A DNA stretch of 33,911 bases from Podochytrium sp. JEL0797 (GCA_027596195.1 JADGJG010000175.1:1-33911); one strand, 5' to 3'. Counted from the stretch's first letter, positions 9,336 through 20,355 are shown. Numbers and translations are program-made. Notes: generated from the letters alone by a model not told the origin.

Positions 9336-10504
9336 ATGCTCGAGTGCACGATTGAACAGGCCAGCACGCTCAAGAAGATCCTCGATGCCGTCAAAGAACT
9401 CGTGACGGATGCCAACTTTGACTGCTCAGACAGCGGCCTTGCGCTGCAGGTTTGTCTAATAGTATCGATACGGATGCACGCTAAACACACTCCCAGGCCA
9501 TGGACAACTCGCATGTTGCGCTCGTTGCGCTGCTCCTCAAAAGCTCCGCCTTCTCTCCGTTCCGCTGCGACCAGCAGCTGTCGCTGGGCATCAACCTCGT
9601 GTCGCTCAGCAAAATCCTCAAGTGCGCAGACAACAACGACACGGTCACCTTGAAGGCGGACCAGGGACAGGTAATAATACATTACAAGCAGTAGTAGTAC
9701 TAGTATGCTTATATCTTTAAACAGGACACCCTCGCGCTCACGTTCGAAAACAAATCCGGCGCACGAGTCTCCGAGTACGAGCTCAAGCTGATGGACATCG
9801 ACTCGGAACACCTGGGCATCCCCGAGACGCCCTACGAGGCCACCGTTAAGATGCCCAGTGCCGAGTTCCAGCGCATCTGCAGGGACCTGCGCATCCTCAA
9901 CGAGTCGAGTGCGTTTTTGTTTTGTTTTTCGTCCGAGATGTGTTGCTCAATCAAAACAAAACAAAAAAACAGTCGTCATCGAAGTCACCAAGGAAGGCGT
10001 CAAATTCTCCACCTCCGGTGACCTCGGCAACGGCTCCGTGTTTATCAAGTCAGGCCAGGCAAGCATTGACGAAAACGACGAAGACGCTGGCACCACCATT
10101 GCCCTCAACTCGCCCGTTTCGTTGACCTTTTCGCTCAAGTACCTCTGCGACTTTGCCAAGGCCACGCCATTGAGTCCCCATGTCACTTTGAGTTTGAGTA
10201 ATGATGTGCCGTTGCTCGTCGAGTATTCCGTCAGCGATGTTGGTCACATTAGGTAAATCTTTTTCTCATTCGTTATGTGAGGCCCCGCCCGTTGCCTTGC
10301 TGTCGCGAGAATTGCGGTCTCGAGGAAGAATCGCGGTGTCGACTCTCGAGGAAGAATCGCGTAAACCAAAGCCTCTCCGCTTCCGTCTCCCCTCTCCCCT
10401 CACCTCTCACCTCGCGACACCCACTTTCTCGCCCCCTTTTCTAAACGGCACTCCCTTTTTTCGTTAGATACTACCTCGCCCCCAAAATCGGAGAAGACGC
10501 TTGA
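9336..10504 (+). CDS. PCNA: Proliferating cell nuclear antigen (PCNA, DNA sliding clamp)
   Basis: Homotrimeric ring that tethers replicative polymerases and repair factors to DNA in the nucleus. Five exons: 9336-9449, 9497-9670, 9725-9908, 9973-10252, 10468-10504, giving 262 aa against about 260 in the family; frames close exactly at every junction. Landmarks: start [16 protein letters not shown], the central loop region SLSKILKC, the interdomain connector [13 protein letters not shown] (about residues 118-130), LGNG, and the C-terminal [11 protein letters not shown] used for partner binding. Lys164, the ubiquitin/SUMO switch residue, falls at position 164 here (IEVTK). Introns are 47, 54, 64 and 215 bp. 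S-phase control is likely from CGCG-core motifs upstream. Nothing is missing, and identification is secure. Confidence 0.97.
10318..10361 (+). repeat. 18-bp direct repeat inside PCNA intron 4
   Basis: TCTCGAGGAAGAATCGCG occurs at 10318-10335 and again at 10344-10361, a 26-bp period. It explains part of why this intron (215 bp) is much longer than its neighbours. No function is evident. Confidence 0.85.
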
Positions 10505-10739
10505 TTCTTCTTGCAGTGATAAATGACGGAATTTGGAGGAGTTTGGCTATTCGTGTTGTTTTTTTTGAATATAAATTATGAGCTCTTCGCAAATGAAATA
10601 CAACGCGCATACTTTTGGGACTCAGGGGTAGATCATTGCGCGTATCTTTTGATTCGAGGCGCCAAAAAGTGAGCAAACTGGATCTTTGCTCCCGCGTATT
10701 CCATTATCTTCACCTTATTAGTCGTGAACGCCAAAAAAG

Positions 10740-11498
10740 ATGTCCCTCGGAAAAAACCACGCCGACTCGCACCAGTTACACCAATCCCCAACCCCCCGCA
10801 CCCGTTCCCTTCCAAGAGACTGACACCCCACCAAACAACTGCACCACACAAACCCCAGATTCAAAAAGGGCCTCCGTTTCGACGCTGCCACACCAAACTT
10901 TCTCAAAGTCCTGCAGTCGCAGCATTTGCCGAAACAAGTCGCCGATCGGAGTGAAGAGGAGCTGGAGGGGGAGGATTTGGATGATGAGGCGCCGCAGGTG
11001 AGTGAATGGAGTGATTTGGCGCAGTCTGCGTTTTGGGGTGAATCTGAAAGTGGTTCTGATCTTCACGAGGTGTTTTTGTCGGAATAGGTTGTATTGGGAA
11101 AGAACGTGTCAGAGGGAGATGCTGTGAAAGCTCTGGGACTCAAGGACGCTGGTGAGTTGTTCGCGCATGAAATCAGAATCTCAATCTGACTGAACGAACT
11201 TCACGCATCTGCCCCCCTCTTCCCAGCATCCTTACAAGTCACTGAAAAGGACGGCAAATCTAAAAAACGCGCAGTGCCGTCCGATTCGATCCAAGATTCC
11301 ACGGACAAATCCGCTGAATCGAAATCCGCGATTGCGGAGGTTGGGGCGAAAATGACGAATGATAGAGCACGCGTTTATTTCATATCCAATTTCATTCCAA
11401 ATCACTTTCTTCGTCAAATTTACTACCATCTTCTGACCCAGACTCATCATCCGATTCCTCCTCCGGCATTGGTCCCTCCAGCAACACGCCTTCGCTAA
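10740..11498 (+). CDS. DUF4604 / KIAA1143-like small protein, with an odd C-terminus
   Basis: Model of four exons: 10740-10774, 10859-10997, 11088-11151, 11227-11498, giving 169 aa with consistent frames. Residues about 13-27 read KKGLRFDAATPNFLKVL, resembling the N-terminal signature of DUF4604 (KIAA1143 family, function unknown), followed by an acidic stretch (EEELEGEDLDDE) and Lys-rich parts (DGKSKKR), as usual for that family. The first intron has a weak donor (GTTACA), so the first 12 residues are uncertain. The last 35 codons or so are antisense to an LRR pseudogene and do not look like the family, so the C-terminus is probably replaced or extended by duplicated DNA. It lies 236 bp after PCNA on the same strand. 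Confidence 0.6.
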
Positions 11499-11712
11499 AT
11501 TCCGCCAAACACGAGACACCTGGGCACCCACGCACATCCATTCTCACCAAACTCTCCAAGGCAGACGGCTCTGCTGGGAGCTTGCCAGACAATGGAAGAG
11601 ATTCGAAAGAGCTGTTGCAGCGACTGAGAATGAAGGTGGTGCTGTGGTTCAAAGACGCGTGGTTCTGCGGGGAAGGAATCCAAGGAGGCTGGGAAGACGA
11701 GCAATTGAGCAC
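11392..11712 (-). pseudogene. LRR-family 3'-end relic (inverted, copy A)
   Basis: The minus-strand frame ends with LSGKLPAEPSALESLVRMDV, GCPGVSCLAEF and an acidic tail PEEESDDESGSEDGS...EESDLE. The LRR part matches the family's last repeat. Only the last repeat and tail are present, and no start or F-box-like part is found upstream. It forms a head-to-tail pair with the next relic, whose 3' end is nearly identical at the nucleotide level (11378-11500 against 11725-11850). It overlaps the last exon of the DUF4604-like gene antisense. Confidence 0.65.
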
Positions 11713-11734
11713 GCATTTATTTTAATATCCGATT

Positions 11735-12350
11735 TCATTCCAAATCACTCTCTTCGTCAAATTCACTACCATCTTCTGATCCCGACTCATCTTCCGATTC
11801 CTCTGGAATTGGCCTCTACAGCAACAGATTGTCTCGAAAATTCACAGAACATGAGACACTTGGGCACCCACACAGATCCACATACTCCAAACTCTCCAAC
11901 ACAGCCAGCTCTACGGGAACCTCGCCAATCAGCAACACATTCCCACTCAAGTCCAAGCCTTCCAAATTTTTGAGTTGACCCAGCTCGGGCGGAATTCCTC
12001 CAGACAAACTGCAGCCACTGAGGTACAGTCCTTGCAAGTTGGCTAGATTTCCAATCTCCTGCGGGATTTCACCAGTTAGAGATATAAGGTTTGCAAACTC
12101 ATGAGAGTGCCCCATTCGCGTGGAATAGGCCCAGAAAACAGGCTTGGAGGGTGAGGGGGGTCTGATGCGAGTGTTGGGACACGGAAGACTCGAGGGCTTC
12201 GAGGCGAGTGTTGGCCTTTTTGGCGTGTTTGTCGAGCTTCGCTTCGATTCTCTGCGGTTGGCAGTAACCTTGTTGAGGTGTAGTTGCGTTGGGAGTGGAG
12301 GTGACGTTGGCGGGTCCATGCTTTTGAGGGCTGGGCTTTTGGCTCCGCAT
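11735..12350 (-). pseudogene. LRR-family pseudogene (inverted, copy B, internally deleted)
   Basis: The minus strand starts near the ATG at 12350 (MRSQKPSPQKHGP) with a helical segment (IEAKLDKHAKKANTRLEALE) like the family's N-terminal coil. It then loses frame and jumps straight to LRRs: LTGEIPQEIGNLANLQGLYL, LSGGIPPELGQLKNLEGLDL and LIGEVPVELAVLESLEYVDL. The F-box-like part and the middle repeats are deleted. A TAG at 11816-11818 stands where relic A has GAG (NLLL-stop-RPIPEE against VLLEGPMPEE), cutting off the acidic tail that would otherwise run to 11735. The damage is a deletion, a frameshift and a nonsense change. Confidence 0.75.
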
Positions 12351-12656
12351 TGTCAACCGATGAGTTTTTGACTTATACGAACCAATCGACTCTCGATCAA
12401 TGAATGGGTTAGATCCATATAAGGATTCGGTTGAACAGGCGTGTTTGGTTACGCCGTTCTTTTTCAATCAAACTGATTGCGAACAGAATGAAGCACGCGA
12501 TTAAGAATGCAGAAGGAAATTCGAGTCCGCGTCTGGATCACGTTGCGCGCCCACTGATTGAAATTTGGAAAGGAGCAGGGCTCGAATCTGCGTGGGGATT
12601 TATAATCTCGAAAAAAATTGAATCATCATATTTATCACCAAAAAATACTTTTCAAC

Positions 12657-13796
12657 ATGCAGATTGCAATCCAATTTCTTGCCTTTACGGCTGTATTCTC
12701 CAGCCTGACTCTCGCGTTCCCCATTCTGAATGGAACTACCAACACCGCAATTCCGTTGGATCGAAAAAGTAATAAATACACTAGTGCGCTATGCCTTCAT
12801 CGCTTACATGTCCAACACATCTTCTATCCAATCTTGGTCCTGCGATTATTGCCTCGATCCCACCGTCAGTGACAGCCACCGATGTCGCCTTGATCTCGTC
12901 CAAACTCGGAACCCGGCCGCAAGCATACCTTGCCGTCAGCCCCTCTCTCGAACGCATCATCGTTTCCATCCGTGGAAGCTCGAATCGCCTCGATTTTATC
13001 AAAGACCTCAACATCAAACCAGATGAACTCTCGCTTCCCAACAGTCCCGCAAACGTATCAGTCCATTCAGGATTCTGGAAAGCATGGAACTTGTTGAGCG
13101 AGGATATCGAATCTGCGTTGCTGGATAGAGTGCAGCGTTATCCGGAATACAACGTAACGTTTATCAAACTCGTTAGGCGCCGCGGTCGCGTTGTTGGGTG
13201 GTGTGGATTTGACTTCGAGGGGCGTTTTGGATGCACAGAGAGTGCATGTTGTGCATATGGGGCAGCCGAGGGTTGGGGATCCCGCGTTTGGGGAGTTTGT
13301 CAAGGGGATTGGTCAACTATACCGATATTGTTCCGCATCTGGTATGTGTTTACTGCTTGCCTCTTTTTTGTGTTCCGAATTGACGCCGTTGCTGAACGCG
13401 TAAAAAAACTAGCTTCCCGTGTCCAAAGCGTACCGCCAACAAATCACCGAGTTCTGGATCAAGCAAGACGGGGTAACCATCACTTGCAACGACGTTCTGA
13501 ATGATGGAGAGGACACAGACTGCTCCAATTTGCCTTCTGTGTTGGCGAATTTGTCGACCGCGAGTCATATGACGTACTTCAACATTACGGTTCCCGATGA
13601 TGCTTCCCCTAGTTCGTCGGCATCAATCTCTGCATCTTCGGCAACCACAGTTTTGTCCGTCTCTGCTTCGACTGCTGTCACACAAGTGACGGGAACAAGC
13701 GCGCCGACGACCCCATCACAAAGCAACGCTTTTAAGGCAACAAATGCGCTTCTTAACATTCTTTTATTTCCTACATTTTCTAGTTTTATGCAATAA
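12657..13796 (+). pseudogene. Secreted class-3 (fungal) lipase, frameshifted
   Basis: Starts with a good signal peptide (MQIAIQFLAFTAVFSSLTLA). Family parts: RYAFIAYMSN, SWSCDYC, then ALISSKLGTRPQAYLAVS, IIVSIRGSSN, VHSGFWKAWN, LGAAVALLGGVDLTSRG, HMGQPRVGDPAF, NYTDIVPHLP and ITEFWIKQDG. An intron lies at 13342-13412. The C-terminus is Ser/Thr-rich with a hydrophobic end (ALLNILLFPTFSSFMQ) that could be a GPI signal. Four frame changes lack splice signals: an A5 run at 12764-12768, near 12870, at 13164-13172, and near 13312. The third lies in the GHSLG nucleophile elbow, where the Gly-His codons are damaged and two bases appear lost. The enzyme would have hydrolysed esters outside the cell; this copy cannot work as it stands. 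Confidence 0.8.
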
Positions 13797-13909
13797 AAAT
13801 GATCTTCCCTCCTTCCAAATCTTTTTCCCAGTGGTCGTACTCGGTTTTCAGACCTTTAGAGAAAACGCGCCAAAGAATGGGACCTCAACTGTCCGAGGTT
13901 CGAGGAATG

Positions 13910-14003
13910 CTACGCAGATGCAGAGCCAGCTGAACCAATTGGCTGCCAATGCACGACAATTGGCTGCCAATGCACGAACGAGTTGCGTTTTCTGCCCCGA
14001 ATG
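13910..14003 (+). pseudogene. LRR-family N-terminal relic with a 21-bp tandem duplication
   Basis: The frame reads ATQMQSQLNQLAANARQLAA, matching the QSQMQKQLNQLAA start region of LRR family members, and ends soon after at a stop (14001-14003). CAATTGGCTGCCAATGCACGA is repeated perfectly at 13936-13956 and 13957-13977. No F-box-like or LRR part follows. It lies just upstream of UTP17. Confidence 0.65.
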
Positions 14004-14064
14004 AGGAATTCGACAAACAAAGCTGTTAAATATCATTTTTTAATTTTTTCTTGATCAAACGTCA

Positions 14065-17000
14065 ATGACCAACAGCATCGAGACATCCAGTCTTCTTCTC
14101 TCTGGCGGAATACCTTCGGCAGTGCCCGTGTCTTTTGTGTCTGGTGGTCGCTTTGTGTGCACTGCTGTGGGGTCTTCTGTGTCTGTGACCAGCACCTTAA
14201 CGGGACTGAAAGCGCGGCGGCTCTGCGCTTCGACTTCCGCCAACGTGGTTTCGACGCAGCCAAACAACGAAAATGACTTTCTTCTCTACGTGGCACATAG
14301 CGATGGAAGTGTCAATTTGTGGGATGTGGCAGACGGGTCGCTGATCAAGGTAAACCAAAAAAAAAAAAAATAAACTGACCTGTCATTCCAGTCATGGCAC
14401 TTCAAAGACGCCATTGTCCACTTCAAAGCATCTCCAAGGCATAAGGAAACCTTCTTTATCGCATTCTGCGTGAAAAACAAGGGCGAATTGCGGTGCTTCA
14501 AACTCGACAAGGTCCATTTGCCGTTGCTTGGTGACAAGAACGAGAAGTTGGTGAAGCGATCGTTGTTGGGGGAGAAGGGAATCAGTCATCCTATTACGGG
14601 ATTGGATGTTTCGAGTGTGTCGGTGGTTGCGGTGACAGATATCAAGGTGTGGTTGTGGGATTTGACGGAGCAGACTGGGCTTGCGGATTCCATCAGGTAC
14701 ACATTCGTGAATCTCATCCATTCATTCCCATCCATTCCCAACACCGCATTTCTGAACCCCACCCCCTACTTCCCCCCGCAGATTCCGCGTCCCCAAAAAA
14801 CAACTCTCCCAATCCATCACAACCGTCTCCCTCCACCCCCACACCCCCCTCCTCGCCCTCGGCCTCACCTCCGGCGAAATCCTCATTTACCACAACCCCT
14901 TTAACACCAACCCCGCTGTCCAAATCCTGCACTGGCACGCTCACGCCGTTACTTCCCTCTGTTTCATGAACGACGGCACGACCCTGATTTCTGGTGGAAA
15001 AGAATCCGTTCTTGTCTTGTGGCAACTGGCCACGCTTTCGAAACAGACGATTCCGCGACTTGCGGCGGGAACGGCGTTGTTGAGTTTGGCGGTTTCCAAG
15101 GACGATTTGCAGGTTGGGGTGGTATGTGGAGACGCGTGTGTGCGTGTTGTGAAGGTTGGAACTTGGACTGTTCAAACTTGTGTGACGGGGTTGAAAGCCA
15201 AAAGGGGCAGAGTGTTGCAAGGCAACGCGTTGGCTGTGGAAACAAGGACGGGGAATTTGGTCGTGGCCGGGAACGCCGGATGTCTACAATTTTACGATGC
15301 CATGAGAGACGCGCATGTGATGGAGGTCGAGTGCGTGGCGCAGAATCAGATTGTGGTTGCGTCGGCGGCTTCGGCGGCGGCTTCTACGGGTGTTGATCAT
15401 GAGGCTGGGGATGGGTTCGCGGTGGTGACAAAAGTCGCGTTCGAGCAGGAAGGGAGGAGGTCAAAGTGGATGGCGACCGTCGATGAACGTGAGAATTTGT
15501 GTGTGGGTGGACAAGTCGAGAGCAGTCTCAAGTTTTGGATGTGGGACGACGTGAACCAAATGTGAGTGCCCCTTTTTCTTTCTTATTCCCCCTCCGCAAA
15601 ACTCATCGCTTCACTTACACCCAGCTACTCCGTCAACACCCGCGTCTCCACCCCACACACCTCCACAATCACATCTCTCCGCTTCTTCTCCCTCCCCAAC
15701 CCCGACTCCCCCATCCCAGACGTCTACGCCATCACCACCTCCCTCGACACGCGTTTCAAAACCTGGTCCCTCGCCCACCCCACCGCGGATTCCCGCGAAG
15801 ACACGGCAAGCTGGTCCCAAAACTCGCAAGGCTTCTTCAAAGACCTCCCCATCCACGCGTCAGCTGTATCCCACGACGCGTCCATGATCGCGGTTGGATG
15901 TGGGAATGTGGTGACGTTGTGGGACCCGAGTACGGCCACCATGTGCCCCCAGACTCTCTGCAACGCTGCATCAGGAGAATCCATCGTCGCGATGGAGTTT
16001 GTCGGTGGCAACAACGATGACGACGAAATGCCCTGCCTCGTAGTCCTCACCGCGAAACGAGTTTCCGTGTGGAATCTGTTAACGGGAACCGTTTGGTGGA
16101 GTCTCGCGCTGGGCGGCCAAGGCGCGAGCCTCATTGTCGACCCAGACTCTGCCCACCGCTTCACGGTTTCCATCTTGAGCCGAAAACGGCCGCACCAGTC
16201 CAAGAAACACAAGCACCCCCCTAAGCCCAACAACGGGTTCGATTCGGGTGTGGATGTGGAGGGGGATGCTTTTACAGGCGTTGTGAGGGAGACGCAGGTG
16301 TTGCAGTTTAGCACCGCGTCTCCGTGTGTGGAGGGTGTGTTTTTGGGGGAGGGAGAGGTGTTTGGGGTCGCGTACCTTTCTGGAGCAATGATGCCAGCTA
16401 GTGTAGCCAAGACGGAGGGCAAGAGGATGGTGGTTTTGTCAAACAAGTTTGAGATTATGGCCGTGGGTCCACCTGTTGCTGAATCTGCTGTGGAGGAAGC
16501 GGTGGTTCCTGTAGTTGAGAAGGAGACTGTGGGGTTGTTTACTGGGATTTACGGATCGAGTTCGGTCAAGGCGCCTGCTCCTGCTGCTGTTGTTGCGACT
16601 CCCACTGCGACGGGTACAGCCTCGGATTCCCTCGGATTCATGCAAACTGCCTCGCACCTCCTCCCACCCCCGACCAAACTCGCCTCCGCCTTTTTCGACG
16701 CCGTCCTCACGCGTCGCGACGCGACCACCGAGGCAACCCTTCGCGCGACATACGCCGTTTCCGGGCCCTCCGCGGTGGAGGAAATGGAGGAAGAGGAAAG
16801 TGTGGTGGAGGATGACTTGGACATGGACGATGTTGGGGCGAGTGCCGCGGATTTGGAGGGGTTGGAGTTTTTGAGCGGGGTTTTGGGGGATGTGGTCGGG
16901 TTTGAAGGTGTTGTTCCGGTGGTGAATGGGAAGGCTGCGGTGGTGGGGGAGAAGAAGGGGAAGAAGGTGAATGAGGGTGTGGCTGCGGTGCAGAAGGTGA

Positions 17001-17104
17001 AGGAGGTGGCGGAGGTGGTTGTGTTGAAGGAGGAGGTGGAGACGCCTGCGGCTGTGCTGAGTGAGAAGCCAGTGACGGGGAAGAAGCGCAAGTCCAAGAA
17101 ATGA
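14065..17104 (+). CDS. UTP17: U3 snoRNP / SSU processome WD40 protein UTP17 (NAN1, WDR75)
   Basis: Member of the t-UTP/UTP-A subcomplex, which binds nascent pre-rRNA in the nucleolus and is needed for 18S rRNA processing. Four exons: 14065-14349, 14392-14696, 14782-15561, 15625-17104, giving 949 aa (yeast and human relatives are about 830-900). Diagnostic: SLDG-like AHSDGSVNLWDVADGSLIK near residues 75-95, LHWHAHAVTSLCF, and SGGKESVLVLWQ with IPRLAAG, matching the WDR75 SGGRESVLVEW motif. Tandem WD40 repeats fill roughly residues 10-600. The C-terminus has an acidic block (EEMEEEESVVEDDLDMDD, about 843-860) and ends in a Lys-rich tail (GKKRKSKK) that may act in nucleolar targeting. Intron 1 is only 42 bp and holds an A14 run. 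The frame is perfect across all junctions. Confidence 0.92.
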
Positions 17105-17311
17105 ATTGTAGTGTGTAGAGAGAGCATCACCCAAAAACAGGAGGTTTGTATGATTTCTGCAAAATTGCGCTATCGGCTTTAAGCGGCAACCTCAAAATAT
17201 TATTCCATTATGGCCAATCCAAGCAGAAATCGGTTTCCGAGAATGAAGGAGGGAAACAGAGAAGAAAAAACCCCCCCTGGCCCCTTTGAAAAAAATCACT
17301 CCGCAAAATAT

Positions 17312-18438
17312 ATGAATCCCTCCGACACGACAGCCGCCATCCTGGCTCTGCTCACCCAAGTCACCCAGAACCAGTCTCGCATGCAATTGCACCTGGACCA
17401 GTTGGCCGCCAGTGTGGCCTCGCACCAAGAGAGCATCGAGTCGCTCCAGAACCCGTTCACTTCTACCAATAACTCAACCAATGCACGCATCGATTCCCTT
17501 GAGAAGGCCAATGCTTCTCAATCGGATCTGCAGTCCTCTATCCATTCTTCCGCCACCAGTTTTCACTCCTCCCTGTCATTCTGTCGCTCAAAGCCTCCAC
17601 CAAGTCTCCCTCCAAATTCTGCAGCTCCAAAACGCAACCAAAAAATACTACACTCGTTTCAACCGTCTTCCTTCGAAAGTGATTGCGTTGGTGCTGGGTT
17701 GGATTCATCCAAAAAACCTCTGGAAGATTTGTCGTGTCTCTCACTCCTTCAAGAAAAAAGGGCTGACCAACATCTCTCGCTTCCTCCCCGCACCCGACCC
17801 CACCATCCTCGTCGAAATTCCTCAGGAGATTAGTCTGGCTGGGACTGCGGAAGGATCCAAATCCGGATGTCCAATGGCCCTTCTGGACTTCAAAGCTCTT
17901 GTCCGTCTGACGCTCAAGAACTGCCAGATCACTGGTCTGATTCCCGTTGAAATCGCGAATCTCAAGACTCTCCAAGAGCTGGAATTGAATTTGAACGAGT
18001 TCTCGGGATCCATTCCCGACGAAATCGCCGAGCTGTCGCTGCTGACGCGTTTCGTGTTGGACAACAACCGCATGGTTTCTGGTCCGTTGCCTTCTGCGCT
18101 CGCCAAGCTTCAATAACACGGGTATTTTTGGCGCAATTCCACCAGAGTGGGGTGGCATGTCCAATTTGAAACAACTCTGGATCGAGGAGAATCCAGGGCT
18201 GGGCGGAGCAATTCCACGCGAGCTCAATCCAATTTTTTCCGGACTGATTCCGCGTGAACTCGGTGGACTTGAGAGGTTGGATGAATTGCGGTGCATGAAA
18301 ACAGCATGAAAACAGACTCTTGTTCCGGTGAGGTTCCGGTGGAGTTGGCGACATTGCCGCGTCTTGTATTGCGCGATTTGATTGGGTGTTTTGGGTTGAC
18401 GATTCGGTTTGAATTCATAGGGATGAATGAGTCATTTT
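17312..18438 (+). pseudogene. F-box-like / LRR protein, pseudogene
   Basis: Starts MNPSDTTAAILALLTQV with the family's coiled N-terminus. A frameshift near 17580 moves the LQILQLQNATKKYYTRFNRL part and the F-box-like LPSKVIALVLGWIHP to another frame. That frame is open with LRRs to a stop at 18114-18116, right after LPSALAKLQ. A shifted frame then reads FGAIPPEWGGMSNLKQLWI and GLIPRELGGLERLDELR, with internal loss of a repeat. The segment between FLPAPD and the first LRR is shortened. An in-frame ATG at 17210 would extend the N-terminus, but homology favours 17312. Confidence 0.85.
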
Positions 18439-18597
18439 CTTGTTTTTTGAGAGCTGTCCGGGAAAGATAGAATGAACGAATGAAATGAAGGTGACAGAGC
18501 ACATGCCTTGGCCAAGCTTGATGATTAAAACCCGGAATTTATTAAGATTATGTCATCTTTTTTGTTTTTTTTCTCGCGTCTTTCGAAAAACCTCAGA

Positions 18598-20208
18598 ATG
18601 GCCCCAGACCCGAAACCACCCGCTTCCAAGCCAGCGAAACCCGCACACTTCACCTCCGCCAAAACCGCCACCAACAACTACCAAGTCCTGCACTCCCTCC
18701 ACCAAGTCGTTGCCCTCCAAGACTCTGACTTCCACCGTTTCTCGCCCCTCCTCACGTCCGGCGAGCGAGCCGAGATTGAATCCGAACGCAAACAGGAAGA
18801 TGAGGATGGTATCGTGTGGGATGAGAGCGTTGTGGATACGATGGCGCGGTACAGCAAGTATGCGTTAAGAACGACCACGGCGGGGACGAGGTTCTTGAAG
18901 GTGGAGGAGAAAAGGCAGCAGTTGGATCGGAAGTTGAGACGCAAGTTTAAGCAGTTGTTGTTGAAGCATGAGGTGAGCCTTGGTTGCCTGTCCTATGGTT
19001 GATTGTTGATCGTTTGTGATCTCCGGCAGCTCGCTCCCCCGATTCAAGCCTTCGAACGATGGGTCTTCAACGCGATCCACAAGTCCTCGGCGAAACAGCG
19101 CAAAGACCCTCTCCTCCCCTTCAACATTCTCGTGGAAGAGGGACTCGTGTCGGACCTCTTGCGTGCCGGTATGTCAGAGAAGGACGCCAAAGTGGTTGCG
19201 AGGGAGTTGGGAAAAGAGTCCACCGTGTGCGTGCAGGAACTCTTGACTCTTCAGTCCGTGTTGGAGAAGGAATCGGAGGAGGAAACGGTCACCATCACGA
19301 ACCACGCGACGAGTATCGATGTCACGTTTGGTGCCAAATCCTTCTGCAAGCTCGCTCCCGCGCATTACGAGAAACTCCAAGCCCTCTTTGCCAAATACTC
19401 TCCCTCGGCGCCAGCCTCCCAGTTCCCCAACGCGTTATTGTCCCTCCTGATGCGGTACCAATCCCTCCTCGGCCACGGCTTCCAATCCGCCCTCGCCCCC
19501 GTCGCCTTCAACGTGCTTCACCGCGAATTCGGTGTCGACTTTGAATGCTTCGCGTCGCCCTTGAATTCACGTTGGGGTGCGCATTGCTCCGCGTTTGCAG
19601 ACACGGATGCGCCGTTTGGATCTCTAGGAGATTTCTTCGCGTTCCAGCCGTACAAAGGCTCGTTCCAAGTGAACCCGCCGTTTGTGCGTCCGATTCTCGA
19701 AAAGGCGGTGGAACATGTGTTGGGGCTGCTTGAACGTGCTGAGAAGGGGAACAAGGCTTTATCGTTTGTGGTTGTGATTCCGGGGTGGGAGGAGTGTTTG
19801 TGCTGGGGCGCGGTCAAGACAAGTTTGTTTTTGAGAGGCGAGACGGTGATTCCGGGCGAACATCATGGGTTCTTGGATGGCGCGCAGCATCAGAGAACGG
19901 ATCGTTACAGGCCGTCTCCGTACCCGACGGGGGTATTTATTCTGCAGACGCGGAAAGGGGCGGAAAAGTGGGCCGTCACGGACAAGAAGATGGCGTTGGT
20001 CCGGTATGCCATGATGTGCAGTTTGCCACGGGCTGGTGAAGCGGCGAGGAGGGTGAAAGCTGGGAGAGGATTTAGTGCTGTGGATGGAGGTGGTGGCGTT
20101 TATAAGGGAAAATCAAAGAACAAGAGGGTGTGGGGTGATGTTGAGGAGGGTGCAGACAGTGGGGAGGTGAAATCGAAGAAGGGGTTTCACGGAGACGATG
20201 GATATTGA
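18598..20208 (+). CDS. PCIF1/CAPAM-like mRNA cap-adjacent adenosine N6-methyltransferase
   Basis: Two exons, 18598-18972 and 19030-20208, giving 517 aa. The C-terminal half matches the PCIF1 catalytic domain: FGVDFECFASPLN (about 293-304), CSAFADTDAPFGSLG, GSFQVNPPF with the NPPF methyltransferase motif at residues 340-343, then SFVVVIPGWEE and an AKWA-like EKWAVT segment. In animals PCIF1 makes N6,2'-O-dimethyladenosine (m6Am) next to the mRNA cap and uses an N-terminal WW domain to bind phosphorylated RNA polymerase II. Here there is no WW domain; the N-terminus is Pro/Lys-rich and then helical, and the protein is shorter (human about 700 aa). NPPF is intact, so activity is plausible. The C-terminus is Gly/Lys-rich. 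An in-frame ATG at 18550 has a weaker context than 18598 (AGAATGG). Confidence 0.92.
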
Positions 20209-20355
20209 TTGAACAACGCGTGCATCGTTCAAATAACGCGTCTCACCACACCCGATTGTAATTCTAACTCAGCAAGGGAAGGGAATGCAAGGTGGCACTT
20301 GCTGACTCCACAAGAGAATCAGCGAAACGCTTTCGAAAAAATTCATCAAGCAAAA

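Noticed and set aside
12764..12780. Possible 16-base intron (GTAATAAATACACTAG) to rescue the first lipase frameshift
   Set aside because: It is far shorter than any plausible spliceosomal intron here (minimum seen 42 bp); an A-run indel explains the shift better.
15724..17134. Several long minus-strand open frames (193-240 codons) opposite UTP17
   Set aside because: They are low-complexity mirrors of the Val/Glu/Lys-rich UTP17 exon 4 and show no domain of their own.
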